Of a stretch of 64,000 bases of DNA, positions 18,046 to 26,747 are shown in pieces; within the stretch, counting starts at the first letter, position 1; each line of letters starts with the position of its first letter. The notes under the pieces are model-generated. The model saw only the letters and a list, made by a program, of their open reading frames with translations, ran no database searches and was not told the origin of the DNA. The position numbers and the translations under genes are program-made. The stretch comes from CBDDCA01 sp965218205 (lineage in GTDB: Bacteria > Spirochaetota > Spirochaetia > WTKD01 > G963693115), in contig OZ244590.1 in the NCBI GenBank assembly GCA_965218205.1, positions 992,001 through 1,056,000 of the forward strand, read 5' to 3'.

Positions 18046-19059
18046 ATGGCATCGGTTGCAGACAAAAAAACACATATATTAAAGCAATTTTCAACATTTC
18101 TTGTTGTAAAAGTAGAAGCGTTTCTTTCTCGAAGAAAAACAAAAAAGCGTATTGCAAAGATAAAACAAAAGAAGCGTGGGGTGTTACGAGATTGGTTATA
18201 CTCTTTTTTATGGGCTGCTGGGGTGGTACTTATACTAAATCAATATATTTTACAGGGGTATCGTATTCCATCTGGTTCAATGATTCCCACTTTACTGCTA
18301 CAAGATAGAATATTTGTAAATAAACTACAATATGGTCCAGAGCTTTTACCAGGTATCTTTCGTTTACCTCGTTTGCGTTCTCCAGAAAGATTTGAAGTGG
18401 TTATTTTTGAAAGTCCCGATTATATTAGCAAAGGGACTACATTTGAAGTTCTGCAACGAATTTTGTACATGGTATCACTGTCTCTTGTTGATATTAACCG
18501 AGATAAGCAGGGAAACCCAAAGGTACAATTTCTTATAAAACGTTTAATGGCATTGCCTGGAGATCAATTAAAAGTAGAAAATGGCACTTTATATTTTAAG
18601 TTGGCAGGTACTCATACATGGCAGGATGAAGTTACCTTGAGAAATACTTTGTATACATATAAACATTCGCATATCAATACGCAGTATATACTTAATAATG
18701 AAAAAGAAGGAGTGAGTATTGATAAAAAGCAGTTAAGAAAGGATGTACGAACATATGTAAAAGATAGATTTTTACTGCATAAAAATATTTCTCTTTCACA
18801 AAATTATCCTCGTATAGAATTTGAGCAGGTAGTATCAAAACTATATCGAGAAGTAAACCCTTCTGTATATCATCAAAAATATTCCTATACAAAGTATTCT
18901 GAAGGATGGACTGTTCCTAACGATTACTATTTTTTTATGGGGGATAATAGAGATAATTCTCTTGATAGTAGATTTTATGGTGCTGTCCCACAACGTAATG
19001 TATTAGGAGAGGCTTTTATTATTTATTGGCCTTTCTCTCGATTTTCAAGAATAGAGTAA
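18046..19059 (+). CDS. lepB: Signal peptidase I
   Basis: Inner-membrane serine protease that removes signal peptides from exported proteins. A basic N-terminus is followed by one transmembrane helix (about residues 56-75), then box B RIPSGSMIPTLLLQDRIFVNK with the catalytic Ser (about residue 84), box D FLIKRLMALPGDQLKV with the catalytic Lys, and box E GDNRDNSLDSRFYGAVP. A long insertion between boxes D and E (about 90 residues, rich in charged and Tyr residues) makes it longer than most. No clear ribosome site precedes the ATG. A paralogue begins 4 bases downstream. Confidence 0.95.
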   Translation: MASVADKKTHILKQFSTFLVVKVEAFLSRRKTKKRIAKIKQKKRGVLRDWLYSFLWAAGVVLILNQYILQGYRIPSGSMIPTLLLQDRIFVNKLQYGPELLPGIFRLPRLRSPERFEVVIFESPDYISKGTTFEVLQRILYMVSLSLVDINRDKQGNPKVQFLIKRLMALPGDQLKVENGTLYFKLAGTHTWQDEVTLRNTLYTYKHSHINTQYILNNEKEGVSIDKKQLRKDVRTYVKDRFLLHKNISLSQNYPRIEFEQVVSKLYREVNPSVYHQKYSYTKYSEGWTVPNDYYFFMGDNRDNSLDSRFYGAVPQRNVLGEAFIIYWPFSRFSRIE

Positions 19060-19063
19060 TACT

Positions 19064-19723
19064 ATGGAAACGAGATATTATGTACAAAAAAGAAAAAGTT
19101 TTCTAAAAAGAATACTATATGTATATTTGTTTCTTATCATTACTCGTATCTTAGTTGTTGAGTTTGGTGTTCAAATAGTGCAACAAAAAAATACAGTGAG
19201 CAGTCCTTTATTTTCTAACGATAAGAATGCTAAAATACTTACTCTATCTTCACCTTATACTTTTTCATTATTTGGCTTCATTACTATGATGAGATCCCCG
19301 CCACCTCAGAAAGGAGATATTGTACTTATTGAATCTATGGATTATAAAAATCAAAACATAGGAAAGAAAATAGTGTTCTCTTTTCTTGAGATATGTACTG
19401 TAGGAATTATCAAGCAACAGAAATACACGTTTGTGAAAGTAGTGGGAGTATCATCTCAAACAATATATTATTCTGCTAAAACTGTTTTTGAAAGTAAGCA
19501 AGAAGCAGAGCAAGCAGGTGGGGATATTCCATTTTTTGATATGATAACAAATGTAACATTATCAGACGATGAAGTGTTTGTTATGGGAAACAAAGAGTAT
19601 TCTGTTGATAGTCGTATGTTTGGTGCAATGAAAGTGTCAGATATAAAAGGAAAGGCTGCTTTCCTTTTAGCGCCTTATTGGAAGCGTATTGGATTAGTAG
19701 CAAAAGATACTTCACTTCGCTGA
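19064..19723 (+). CDS. Degenerate signal peptidase I paralogue
   Basis: S26-type protein with an N-terminal membrane helix (about residues 15-36). The box C-like PPPQKGDIVLIES and box E-like GNKEYSVDSRMFGAM segments match LepB. However, the Ser-Met of box B is replaced by SPYTFSLFGFITMMRS, and the box D Lys-Arg motif reads TFVKVVGVSSQ, with the LPGD residues missing. Without the serine it is unlikely to be an active protease; it may be a structural partner or a specialised relative. It begins 4 bases after lepB, and its stop overlaps the next start, so the three genes are coupled. Paired lepB genes occur in treponemes. Confidence 0.75.
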   Translation: METRYYVQKRKSFLKRILYVYLFLIITRILVVEFGVQIVQQKNTVSSPLFSNDKNAKILTLSSPYTFSLFGFITMMRSPPPQKGDIVLIESMDYKNQNIGKKIVFSFLEICTVGIIKQQKYTFVKVVGVSSQTIYYSAKTVFESKQEAEQAGGDIPFFDMITNVTLSDDEVFVMGNKEYSVDSRMFGAMKVSDIKGKAAFLLAPYWKRIGLVAKDTSLR

Positions 19724-20793
19724 TGGGAAAGTGGAAATCATTATTTATTCCAATATTTTTATCATCCCGTTCGCTTGAGTGTCTTATACAAGATGCTCAT
19801 ACATTTGTAAATCGTTGGAGTGCACAGTGTTCTCAAGTACAAAACATATATGTTCTTATATACATACAAGAACATATAGAGCATAATATATACACACATG
19901 ATATACAAGAAGCTATGAAAGGTATATTACAATCTCTCTGTAATAGCTGTCCTTTATTAGAAGAATGTAGTGTTGAAATCAAGTTTTCTTCTCATGCTGT
20001 AAAACATATGTCTGCTTTTGCACAAACAAAGTGTGTATATCATATTATTGAGCTTTGTTCACACCTATCGTTAAATCATATACATATCTTTTTTCGTTTT
20101 ATTTTGTATGACATGTTGTTTCGATGGCTGTATCAGCATAATTACTTGAGTGCAATACATAATGCTTTTACATTGTTTTCTGTACATACATATAGTTACG
20201 CTTTGGAGCTAACGGCAAACAATGTTAGCACTGCTCTTTCAACATTGGCATCGTATGATATGTATACGAAGATAAAGCATATTTCTGTTGATTGGGGATC
20301 TATATCGTATGATGCTGGTAATGCAAAAGAAAGAGTATCTATCGTACAGAAAGCACAGGAGTTTGGGTTCATATCGTATCAATATTGGCATTTCTATAGA
20401 GAAGAGAAAAAATATAGTTCGGGATACCTTGATAGTTGTTACTATATGCTTCCCTATTTAGGTATAAAATATAATAAAGGAAGAAAAAAGACAGTATCAT
20501 GGATGCAAGGAAAAAAAGAAAGCACTCATTCTTTTTTTTCATCAGCAATAGGCACATATACAGATTTTTTGAAATGGAGAAAGATAAGTGCATGGGAAGA
20601 ATTATCTCTTCGTTGTATAAATAGTAGTTATGGCATTGTATATATACCTCATTATCTGTGCCATGTACTAGGAAATAGTGAATTACAATTATTTAAGAAA
20701 AAGGAAGGGTTTCGAGTAATTGTAGATGAAGATAGTATGCCATATCATGGGAGAAATGATTATATACATAACGGAGAATTTTGGAGTCGTTAG
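19723..20793 (+). CDS. Divergent HemW/HemN-like protein lacking the radical-SAM cysteines (tentative)
   Basis: 356 residues from an ATG that overlaps the preceding stop (TGATG). No domain is obvious, but the order of several segments parallels HemW (coproporphyrinogen-oxidase-like radical SAM proteins). SLFIPIF stands where HemW has SLYIHIPFC, IKHISVDWGSI where it has the veHiSxYxL strand, and GFISYQYWHFYREEKKYSSG ... YYMLPYLGI where HemW has its GFxxYEISNFAxxGxxSxHNxxYW motif and LGIGPGA. The CxxxCxxC cluster site is not present, so radical chemistry is not expected. This is my reading of a weak pattern; an unrelated protein cannot be excluded. Confidence 0.45.
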   Translation: MGKWKSLFIPIFLSSRSLECLIQDAHTFVNRWSAQCSQVQNIYVLIYIQEHIEHNIYTHDIQEAMKGILQSLCNSCPLLEECSVEIKFSSHAVKHMSAFAQTKCVYHIIELCSHLSLNHIHIFFRFILYDMLFRWLYQHNYLSAIHNAFTLFSVHTYSYALELTANNVSTALSTLASYDMYTKIKHISVDWGSISYDAGNAKERVSIVQKAQEFGFISYQYWHFYREEKKYSSGYLDSCYYMLPYLGIKYNKGRKKTVSWMQGKKESTHSFFSSAIGTYTDFLKWRKISAWEELSLRCINSSYGIVYIPHYLCHVLGNSELQLFKKKEGFRVIVDEDSMPYHGRNDYIHNGEFWSR

Positions 20794-20818
20794 ATGGTAT
20801 TGCATAGAAAGAAATAAA

Positions 20819-20842
20819 AACACAATAATAGTGTATTGTGTT
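20819..20842. promoter_or_regulatory. Inverted repeat upstream of the poly-G lipoprotein gene
   Basis: AACACAATA, a 6-base loop and TATTGTGTT form a perfect 9-bp inverted repeat between two genes transcribed in the same direction. No T-run follows, so it is a weak terminator at best. It lies just upstream of two TATAAT-like boxes (20840s and 20850s) and could equally be an operator. Confidence 0.45.
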
Positions 20843-20885
20843 ATAATAAACATGATATAATACATAATAATAAAAGGAGATGTAT

Positions 20886-23800
20886 ATGGATGAAAGAATA
20901 AGTAGCATGAAAAAAATCGGGGGGGGGGGGGGGGTACACTCTCGATATAAGCAAAACATAACTCTCGTTGCACTGTTTTTAGTGCTAGCAATAGTTACCC
21001 TCGTACTCGTAGGATGTTCGGAGGGCAGTAGCAGTTCCTCATCAGGGGGAGGAGGAACTTCACCAGTAACCCCGACCCTTGCATCACTGTCCAATGTGCA
21101 GATACAGCCAGCAGGCAATGACGGGACGCTCTCGTTACGTTGGCAAGCCCCAAGCGATGCCACGCATGTAGTAGTAAACGCTACCTCTACTGCACCAGCA
21201 CAAGTCATACAAGTGCGTGTTCCTGCAATAGAATATCGTGCATTGTTTCAACAAGGACAATCGTATAAACTCAAAGGCTTGCAAGCCCTCACCAATTACA
21301 CTGTAGAGATAGAAGCCCAGAAAAACACGGAAGTATCACCAAAAACAACCCGCTCTGTGACAACACTAATAGATACTACTACCCCACAGGACACATTGAC
21401 ACAGGTAGGACTGGAGAAGTCGGGGGATGGCATAAAGATAACATGGGACAAAGAGCGACTAGCAGTAGGCAAGACAGACATAGCAGAAGCAACAATAGTG
21501 GTAAAAAGCACGACTGGTGCTACAGTGCTTGCACAAGCTACCGTGCAGAACCTACAACAAGGGGAAGTTACGCTTCCAAACATCTCCACGCTTGCAGGCA
21601 TATCCTATGATATAGAAATACGCTACAAAGACAGAAATGACAACACAAGCAGTCCTGCAACAGTACTAGCAGGCGTGCAAGCATCAGCACTCTCACAAAC
21701 AGTAGCAGCACTACCAGAGGCAGAACTTACAGTAACAGCAAACGATAAAGACAATAGCCCAGCCGATGAAAGCCTGCTTATTAAGTGGGGGAGCTTTGCC
21801 TTTGGAACAGGCAACACAGCAAAAAGCCTCTTAGTACGAGTAACAGCAACTGCAACACAGACAGTAGTAGCAGAGGAGACAATAAACAAAGATACCAGTG
21901 CAACCAATGTCAGCGGAGCAACCGCACAAAACAAAGAATACGCCACTGTGTATGTAGCAAAAGATGGCATAGCACTCACAAAACTCTACGGCACACTTAC
22001 ATACAAAGTAGAAATCTATGTCTCTCAAAACGGAAAATACTCCACTGCAGTGTCAAAAGAACAAGCAACAACCGACAAAACAACAAAGCCCGCGACCAAT
22101 GTAAGTGCCGTAGGAGGAGCAACAAGCATAGTAGTAAGCTGGCAAGCACCCAATGTACGAGACTATGCAGGAGTGACTATAACAGCAACAGAGAAAGATA
22201 GCGATAAAGTAGCAAAGACAGTAACAATAACAGACAGAGCAGTACGCAACACACAGATACCAGGCCTCAAAGCCACCACCGAGTATACAGTGGCAGTAGT
22301 ATCGATGGACTATGCAGGCAACAAAGGAACAGAAGCAACAGCCACAGTAGATACAGTAACAGATAGCACCGTTCCCGATCCAGTAACAAACATACAAGCA
22401 AGCTATCCCTTCGTATCAGCAACAAAAGTAGGTGCACAGATAACATGGACAGCACCCGATGCAACAAAAGCCAAGAACAAAGACATAAAAGAATACAGCA
22501 TAAGCATACAAGAGAAAGGCATAGACACCACAGTACTGAACGAGAAAAAAATACCCTATCCCACAACATCGCTCTCTGTCGAAGCACTCAGTCAAGGCAA
22601 AACATACACAGTAACAATACAAGCAATAGACTATGCAGAAAACAAAAGTAGCCAAGAAACACAAGACATAACAACACCCACCCCACTCACAGCACCCTCA
22701 GCAGAACTCTTTCAAAGCAAGCCCGCCCTCGTTACAACAGGAGCAATACAAATAAAAGCAACCTTTAGGCAAGCACCTGGATTAAATAAGTACTACACCC
22801 TGCGTATGTACGACAGCACTACACTGGTAGCAGAAAAAAGCATAACAGGAATAGCTACCACCATTAGCTTTGGCATAGCAGATGGCATAGAAGTATCAGC
22901 AACACAAGCAACTGCAAAACAATATAGCTTTACGTTTCTCACAGTAGAAAATAACAGAGTAAGCCCCCCAACAACACTCACAGACAAAGTAGCAGTATAC
23001 GATGTAATATCCACTGTCCCGCCCGCACCAGAAAGTCTCACTCTGCTTATTGCAGAATCAACAGCAACAAGCGATACCGTACAGTACGAGTTTCAAGCAG
23101 GAACAATTACCGACAACCATAAAGCACCCAATGACAGCAAACTCAAACCAGCAAACATACAGTACAAAGTATACATAGTAGCAGGAGACCAGAGTACTAA
23201 AAGCATAGCAGAAATAAAAGCAATAACAGGAGTACAAACACAAAGTATAGCAGGAAGTAGCACTTTACGAGGAACATTTATAGGAACAAAAGGAGCAGTA
23301 TACACCATAGGCATAGAAGCAATAAACAGCCTGAACCCCTCTACCACAAAGAAAGCACAAAGCAAAGACCCCGCACTGATACAAACACTAGAACTGAGCA
23401 CCATCCCCAGATCAAAAGCAACAGCCCCCTCTACCTCGTCCTTAGCAAACAAGCTGGTAGTATCACAATCAACAAACACAACAGGAACAATAAAGCTAGT
23501 ACTCACACAATTAAGCACAATAACAGGAGCAAAAAACAAAGACGGCACAACAGTAACCAGCAATGATGAGCTAGTATACACCGTGTATGGCTTACAGAAA
23601 GACACAACCCCAACAGTAGCAGAAGTACAAAGAGGCAGAAAAGTAACTATAGGCACAGCAAGGAACGGAGTGTACACAGTACCAGCGCTTAGCAGTATAG
23701 GCGTGACATCCCCAACAGTAGCAATAAAAGGAGCAACAAAGTATCACTTTGTAGTAGAAGTAGCCATAAAAACAGACCCAAGCAAAAAAGCAGTATCGAC

Positions 23801-25544
23801 AGTGGCAACAGTAACAACCGCATCACAAGCGACAGATCCCGCAGAAGTAAGCAACATACAAGTAAAAGGAGTAGAAGGAAGGAATGCAAAGCTATCGTGG
23901 ACAGCCCCCAGCCTTACTGCAAGCCATAAAACAGACACAGGAGATACCCTAGCAGTAGCACAAGTATCGTACAAAGTATACAAAGTAGCAAAAAGTGGCA
24001 GTACACAAAGGACAATAGCAGAGATAATAATAGCAGCAGGAGGAAGCCCCACAACAACAGCAGCAGGAACAACCAACAGCACTCTGACAGGATTGACAGT
24101 AGGCACCACTTACGAAATAGTAGTACAAGCAGTAAACAGCACCGATCCCAACAAAGAATCAAGAGGAGTCCGCAAGGAGTTTATCGCAAAAGAAGCCTAT
24201 GGAGCACCAGGAAAGCCCACCATACAAGCAAATGCACAAGGAGCTACCATAGTACTTACCATAACAGCCCCAACCGTAAAAGGAACAGCAGAAGACGGAA
24301 CAACTACTCTCAGAGATAATCAAATAGATTACAAAGTATACTATATAGCCTCAAATACAAACATAAATGGAGCAACAGTAAAAACACAGGCACAAGCAGC
24401 AAGCGATGCACAAGTAGGAGCAGAAAAAGACGATGTGCCAACAGGAGCAACAAGCTATACAATACGCAACCTACGATTGAATACAAAGTACTATATCACC
24501 GCAGTAGCAGTAAACAGCCTCAAAAAGACAAAGGTATCAGCAGAAGCAACAGCAGTCTCTGCCAGCACCCCAACAGTAGTGATAGGAAACACTACAAAGG
24601 TTTCAGCAACAGTAGGCACAGCACTCGCACAAAATACAACGAGAGTACTTACCAGCATTAGTCCTAGTGGACTATCATTTACCTGTGATGAAAGCACAGT
24701 AGATAACGATAACAGCACCCTCAAACAAGAAACAGGCCTAACAGTAACATTTGCAAAAAATACCAATACAGTAACGATAACAGGCACAGCAAATAAATCA
24801 AATATACATGATACTGCTATAACTGAGTATAACTATGGAGTAGTGGAATGTACCATTACCTCTGCGGGAGCAAACTCGGGACAAAAGGTACTTGCGACTA
24901 TCAATGTAGAGACAGGGCTGGTGAAACTCCCAAGCGAAGTAGCGAGCTATTACAGACCAACAACAAAGACAGCACTGCAAGCTATTATCACTGCAGAAAA
25001 AACAAGACAAGGTTCAGGAGGAAACAATAACCCTAGCCCCAACCTCAACATGATAGATACGAGTGCTATTACTGATATAAGTCAATTATTTTATCAAGAT
25101 AAGACTTTTAACGGAGACATAACACAGTGGAATACCAGCAATATAGAGAATATGTTCCGTATGTTTGGGAAAGCAAAGGCTTTTAATCAAGATATAGGAG
25201 CTTGGGATACAAGTAAAGTTACTAGTATGGGTAGTATGTTTGTTGATGCAAGTGCTTTTAATCAAAACATAGGAAACTGGAATTTGAGTAATGTAAAGGA
25301 TGCGAGTGTTATGTTTTTTCGAGCAAGTGCTTTTAATCAAGACATAGGAAATTGGAATATTGGGAGTAGTTTGATTAGTGCTGGTGCTATGTTTGAGGAT
25401 GCCACTAAATTTGATCAAGATTTATCATCATGGAAATTGTGTAAACTTCAAATTCAAGCAAGAAGTATGTTTAATGGTTCAGCTATGGCTGGCAAAACAG
25501 CACAGTACCCAAAGGTTAAAGGCGATGCAGCGTGTTCATCATAG
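20886..25544 (+). CDS. Phase-variable giant surface lipoprotein: FN3 array with C-terminal BspA-type (DUF285) repeats
   Basis: 1552 residues. AAGGAG 6 bases ahead supports this ATG. The signal region contains Gly12-16, encoded by a 16-G tract, a hydrophobic helix and the lipobox LVGC (Cys44), then a Ser/Gly linker. About ten FN3-like modules follow (for example TSIVVSWQAPNVRDYAGV ... TTEYTVAVVSMDYAGNKG), with a putative Ig-like domain near residues 1220-1330. The last 170 residues are BspA-type repeats built on FNQDIGNWNTSNV...MF. Proteins of this design are surface adhesins; that role is inferred. The FN3 part is A/C-rich and T-poor on the coding strand, unlike all neighbours, while the BspA part has the local AT-rich style. 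It converges on a second BspA lipoprotein gene. Confidence 0.85.
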   Translation: MDERISSMKKIGGGGGVHSRYKQNITLVALFLVLAIVTLVLVGCSEGSSSSSSGGGGTSPVTPTLASLSNVQIQPAGNDGTLSLRWQAPSDATHVVVNATSTAPAQVIQVRVPAIEYRALFQQGQSYKLKGLQALTNYTVEIEAQKNTEVSPKTTRSVTTLIDTTTPQDTLTQVGLEKSGDGIKITWDKERLAVGKTDIAEATIVVKSTTGATVLAQATVQNLQQGEVTLPNISTLAGISYDIEIRYKDRNDNTSSPATVLAGVQASALSQTVAALPEAELTVTANDKDNSPADESLLIKWGSFAFGTGNTAKSLLVRVTATATQTVVAEETINKDTSATNVSGATAQNKEYATVYVAKDGIALTKLYGTLTYKVEIYVSQNGKYSTAVSKEQATTDKTTKPATNVSAVGGATSIVVSWQAPNVRDYAGVTITATEKDSDKVAKTVTITDRAVRNTQIPGLKATTEYTVAVVSMDYAGNKGTEATATVDTVTDSTVPDPVTNIQASYPFVSATKVGAQITWTAPDATKAKNKDIKEYSISIQEKGIDTTVLNEKKIPYPTTSLSVEALSQGKTYTVTIQAIDYAENKSSQETQDITTPTPLTAPSAELFQSKPALVTTGAIQIKATFRQAPGLNKYYTLRMYDSTTLVAEKSITGIATTISFGIADGIEVSATQATAKQYSFTFLTVENNRVSPPTTLTDKVAVYDVISTVPPAPESLTLLIAESTATSDTVQYEFQAGTITDNHKAPNDSKLKPANIQYKVYIVAGDQSTKSIAEIKAITGVQTQSIAGSSTLRGTFIGTKGAVYTIGIEAINSLNPSTTKKAQSKDPALIQTLELSTIPRSKATAPSTSSLANKLVVSQSTNTTGTIKLVLTQLSTITGAKNKDGTTVTSNDELVYTVYGLQKDTTPTVAEVQRGRKVTIGTARNGVYTVPALSSIGVTSPTVAIKGATKYHFVVEVAIKTDPSKKAVSTVATVTTASQATDPAEVSNIQVKGVEGRNAKLSWTAPSLTASHKTDTGDTLAVAQVSYKVYKVAKSGSTQRTIAEIIIAAGGSPTTTAAGTTNSTLTGLTVGTTYEIVVQAVNSTDPNKESRGVRKEFIAKEAYGAPGKPTIQANAQGATIVLTITAPTVKGTAEDGTTTLRDNQIDYKVYYIASNTNINGATVKTQAQAASDAQVGAEKDDVPTGATSYTIRNLRLNTKYYITAVAVNSLKKTKVSAEATAVSASTPTVVIGNTTKVSATVGTALAQNTTRVLTSISPSGLSFTCDESTVDNDNSTLKQETGLTVTFAKNTNTVTITGTANKSNIHDTAITEYNYGVVECTITSAGANSGQKVLATINVETGLVKLPSEVASYYRPTTKTALQAIITAEKTRQGSGGNNNPSPNLNMIDTSAITDISQLFYQDKTFNGDITQWNTSNIENMFRMFGKAKAFNQDIGAWDTSKVTSMGSMFVDASAFNQNIGNWNLSNVKDASVMFFRASAFNQDIGNWNIGSSLISAGAMFEDATKFDQDLSSWKLCKLQIQARSMFNGSAMAGKTAQYPKVKGDAACSS
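20919..20934 (+). repeat. Poly-G tract of 16 bases inside the signal-peptide coding region
   Basis: Sixteen consecutive G residues follow ATC in codons 11-17 of the FN3/BspA lipoprotein gene. At 16 the frame runs into the lipoprotein signal sequence (gene ON). Gain or loss of one or two G would stop translation of the mature protein, and there is no downstream in-frame ATG that would restore a signal peptide. It is the only long G or C tract seen in this AT-rich window. Confidence 0.95.
25182..25229 (+). repeat. 48-base segment nearly identical to 63254-63301 (inverted)
   Basis: The segment starts TTTAATCAAGATATAGGAGC. Read against the minus strand of 63301-63254 it matches at 46 of 48 positions by eye. 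Both copies encode FNQDIGAW-[DN]TSKVT inside DUF285 repeats of two different surface genes 38 kb apart. Confidence 0.85.
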
Positions 25545-25546
25545 AG

Positions 25547-25575
25547 CATACCTATGGCAAGAAGGTATAGGTATG
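25547..25575. terminator. Hairpin just after the FN3/BspA gene
   Basis: CATACCTAT and ATAGGTATG form a perfect 9-bp stem around an 11-base loop, beginning 2 bases after the stop codon. No clear T-run follows, so termination would be Rho-dependent or the hairpin may protect the 3' end. Confidence 0.45.
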
Positions 25576-25624
25576 TCATATATAGCATACTATGTAATAT
25601 AAAGAGCAATAGAGACAGGAGGAT

Positions 25625-25654
25625 GAGTGGAGCATTCTATTGGATGCTCTACTC
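25625..25654. terminator. Second hairpin between the convergent BspA genes
   Basis: GAGTGGAGCAT pairs with ATGCTCTACTC (11 bp, one G-U pair) around an 8-base loop. It lies in the 214-base gap where the two convergent surface-protein genes meet. The T-rich sequence downstream is discontinuous. Confidence 0.5.
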
Positions 25655-25758
25655 AGTACTTGTACTTTTCTAAAAATTCCCAAAAAAACTTGTCTCACTC
25701 TATGAAACAACATGATATACTACAAGTACAAAATGTATCAATGGTAGTGTTTACTGTT

Positions 25759-26598
25759 TTAGTTAGGACTCTCTTTAGAAGTACAACTATTCTTCCATGT
25801 AGGTGGTGTATATTTGTTTCTGCTAGTCTTAAAGGCATCTTTACAATATATAACTTTGTCTACATTCCATTTAGATAAGTTTTTATTAAATGGAGAAGTA
25901 CTTACAAAAGTATCAGTCATGTCAGTTACTTTATTTACATTCCATTTACTAATATCGTCATTAAATTTAGTGGATGCTCCAAATAAAGATTTCATATTTG
26001 TTATATTGCTAGTGTCCCAACCTGAGATAATTCCATTAAAATTTCCATAAATATTATTTTTGTTGTCTGATGATAAAACATTTTTCAAGGATGTCATTTT
26101 ACCAATATCAATATGGAGTAAATTAGGAGTATTATTATCAATAGTACTATCATCATTAGTATCCATTATATTCTTTATGTACTTATCTAATTCTTCAGGT
26201 GTGCTAAAGGATCTTGTATACTGTAATTTCAACTTAAACTGTCCTTTTTGTTCATTGCCTTTTCGTATAAGGTAAATAACAAAATCTTTAGTCAAGTCAT
26301 TAAAATTGCTATCTCTATTGTTATCTGGCGTACCTGATAATTGCACTCCATTATCTACTTTCTTAAGTGAAAGTCCACTAGGCAAAGGTTTATCTGTAGT
26401 ATATGTATCTGACTTATTATATCCATCAAAAGTCATTGTAGATATACTGCTAATAGTCTCATTTATAGAAAGTGTAAATTCTGGTAATTTTGATAAAATT
26501 GACCCTGAGCTTGATGTTGTGTCACTTTCACAACTTACCAATAAAATACTTGTAACACTAATTACAAGAGTAAAAAATAATAATTTTGTTAGTTTCAT
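25759..26598 (-). CDS. BspA-type lipoprotein with putative-Ig (He_PIG-like) domain
   Basis: 279 residues. AAGGAGG precedes the ATG. The lipobox is LLVSC (Cys23). A beta-rich segment (LPSGLSLKKVDNGVQLSGTP) resembles the He_PIG putative-Ig repeat, and the C-terminal third has three or four DUF285 repeats (FNGIISGWDTSNITNMKSLF, FNDDISKWNVNKVTDMTDTF, FNKNLSKWNVDKVIYCKDAF). It is expected at the cell surface. It is convergent with the poly-G gene, whose C-terminus carries the same repeat family. Codon use is AT-rich like the genome. Confidence 0.82.
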   Translation of the reverse strand: MKLTKLLFFTLVISVTSILLVSCESDTTSSSGSILSKLPEFTLSINETISSISTMTFDGYNKSDTYTTDKPLPSGLSLKKVDNGVQLSGTPDNNRDSNFNDLTKDFVIYLIRKGNEQKGQFKLKLQYTRSFSTPEELDKYIKNIMDTNDDSTIDNNTPNLLHIDIGKMTSLKNVLSSDNKNNIYGNFNGIISGWDTSNITNMKSLFGASTKFNDDISKWNVNKVTDMTDTFVSTSPFNKNLSKWNVDKVIYCKDAFKTSRNKYTPPTWKNSCTSKESPN

Positions 26599-26747
26599 TT
26601 TGAAACCTCCTTGTTTAATTTTTTAGTAGTATAGTTACTATAATATTTTTTTGTATCTGTGTTGATGATAAAAGTATTTACTAATTTCTTTAATTGATAG
26701 AGCAAATTGATGTAGTCTAATTTTATTACACAGCTTAGTCTCTTAAA

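Noticed and set aside
16332..18065. Longer version of the PEGA/SUMF protein starting at a TTG inside lepB
   Set aside because: The ATG at 17990 fits the membrane-anchor start and leaves a promoter region between the divergent genes.
23093..24162. Long antisense open frames opposite the FN3 gene (up to 194 codons)
   Set aside because: They follow from the T-poor codon bias of the sense strand, lack ribosome sites, are Leu/Val/Cys-rich low-complexity sequences, and the sense protein has clear domains.
25627..25878. 83-codon plus-strand frame in the gap between the convergent BspA genes
   Set aside because: No ribosome site, overlaps the C-terminus of the minus-strand lipoprotein and the hairpins; no protein-like features.
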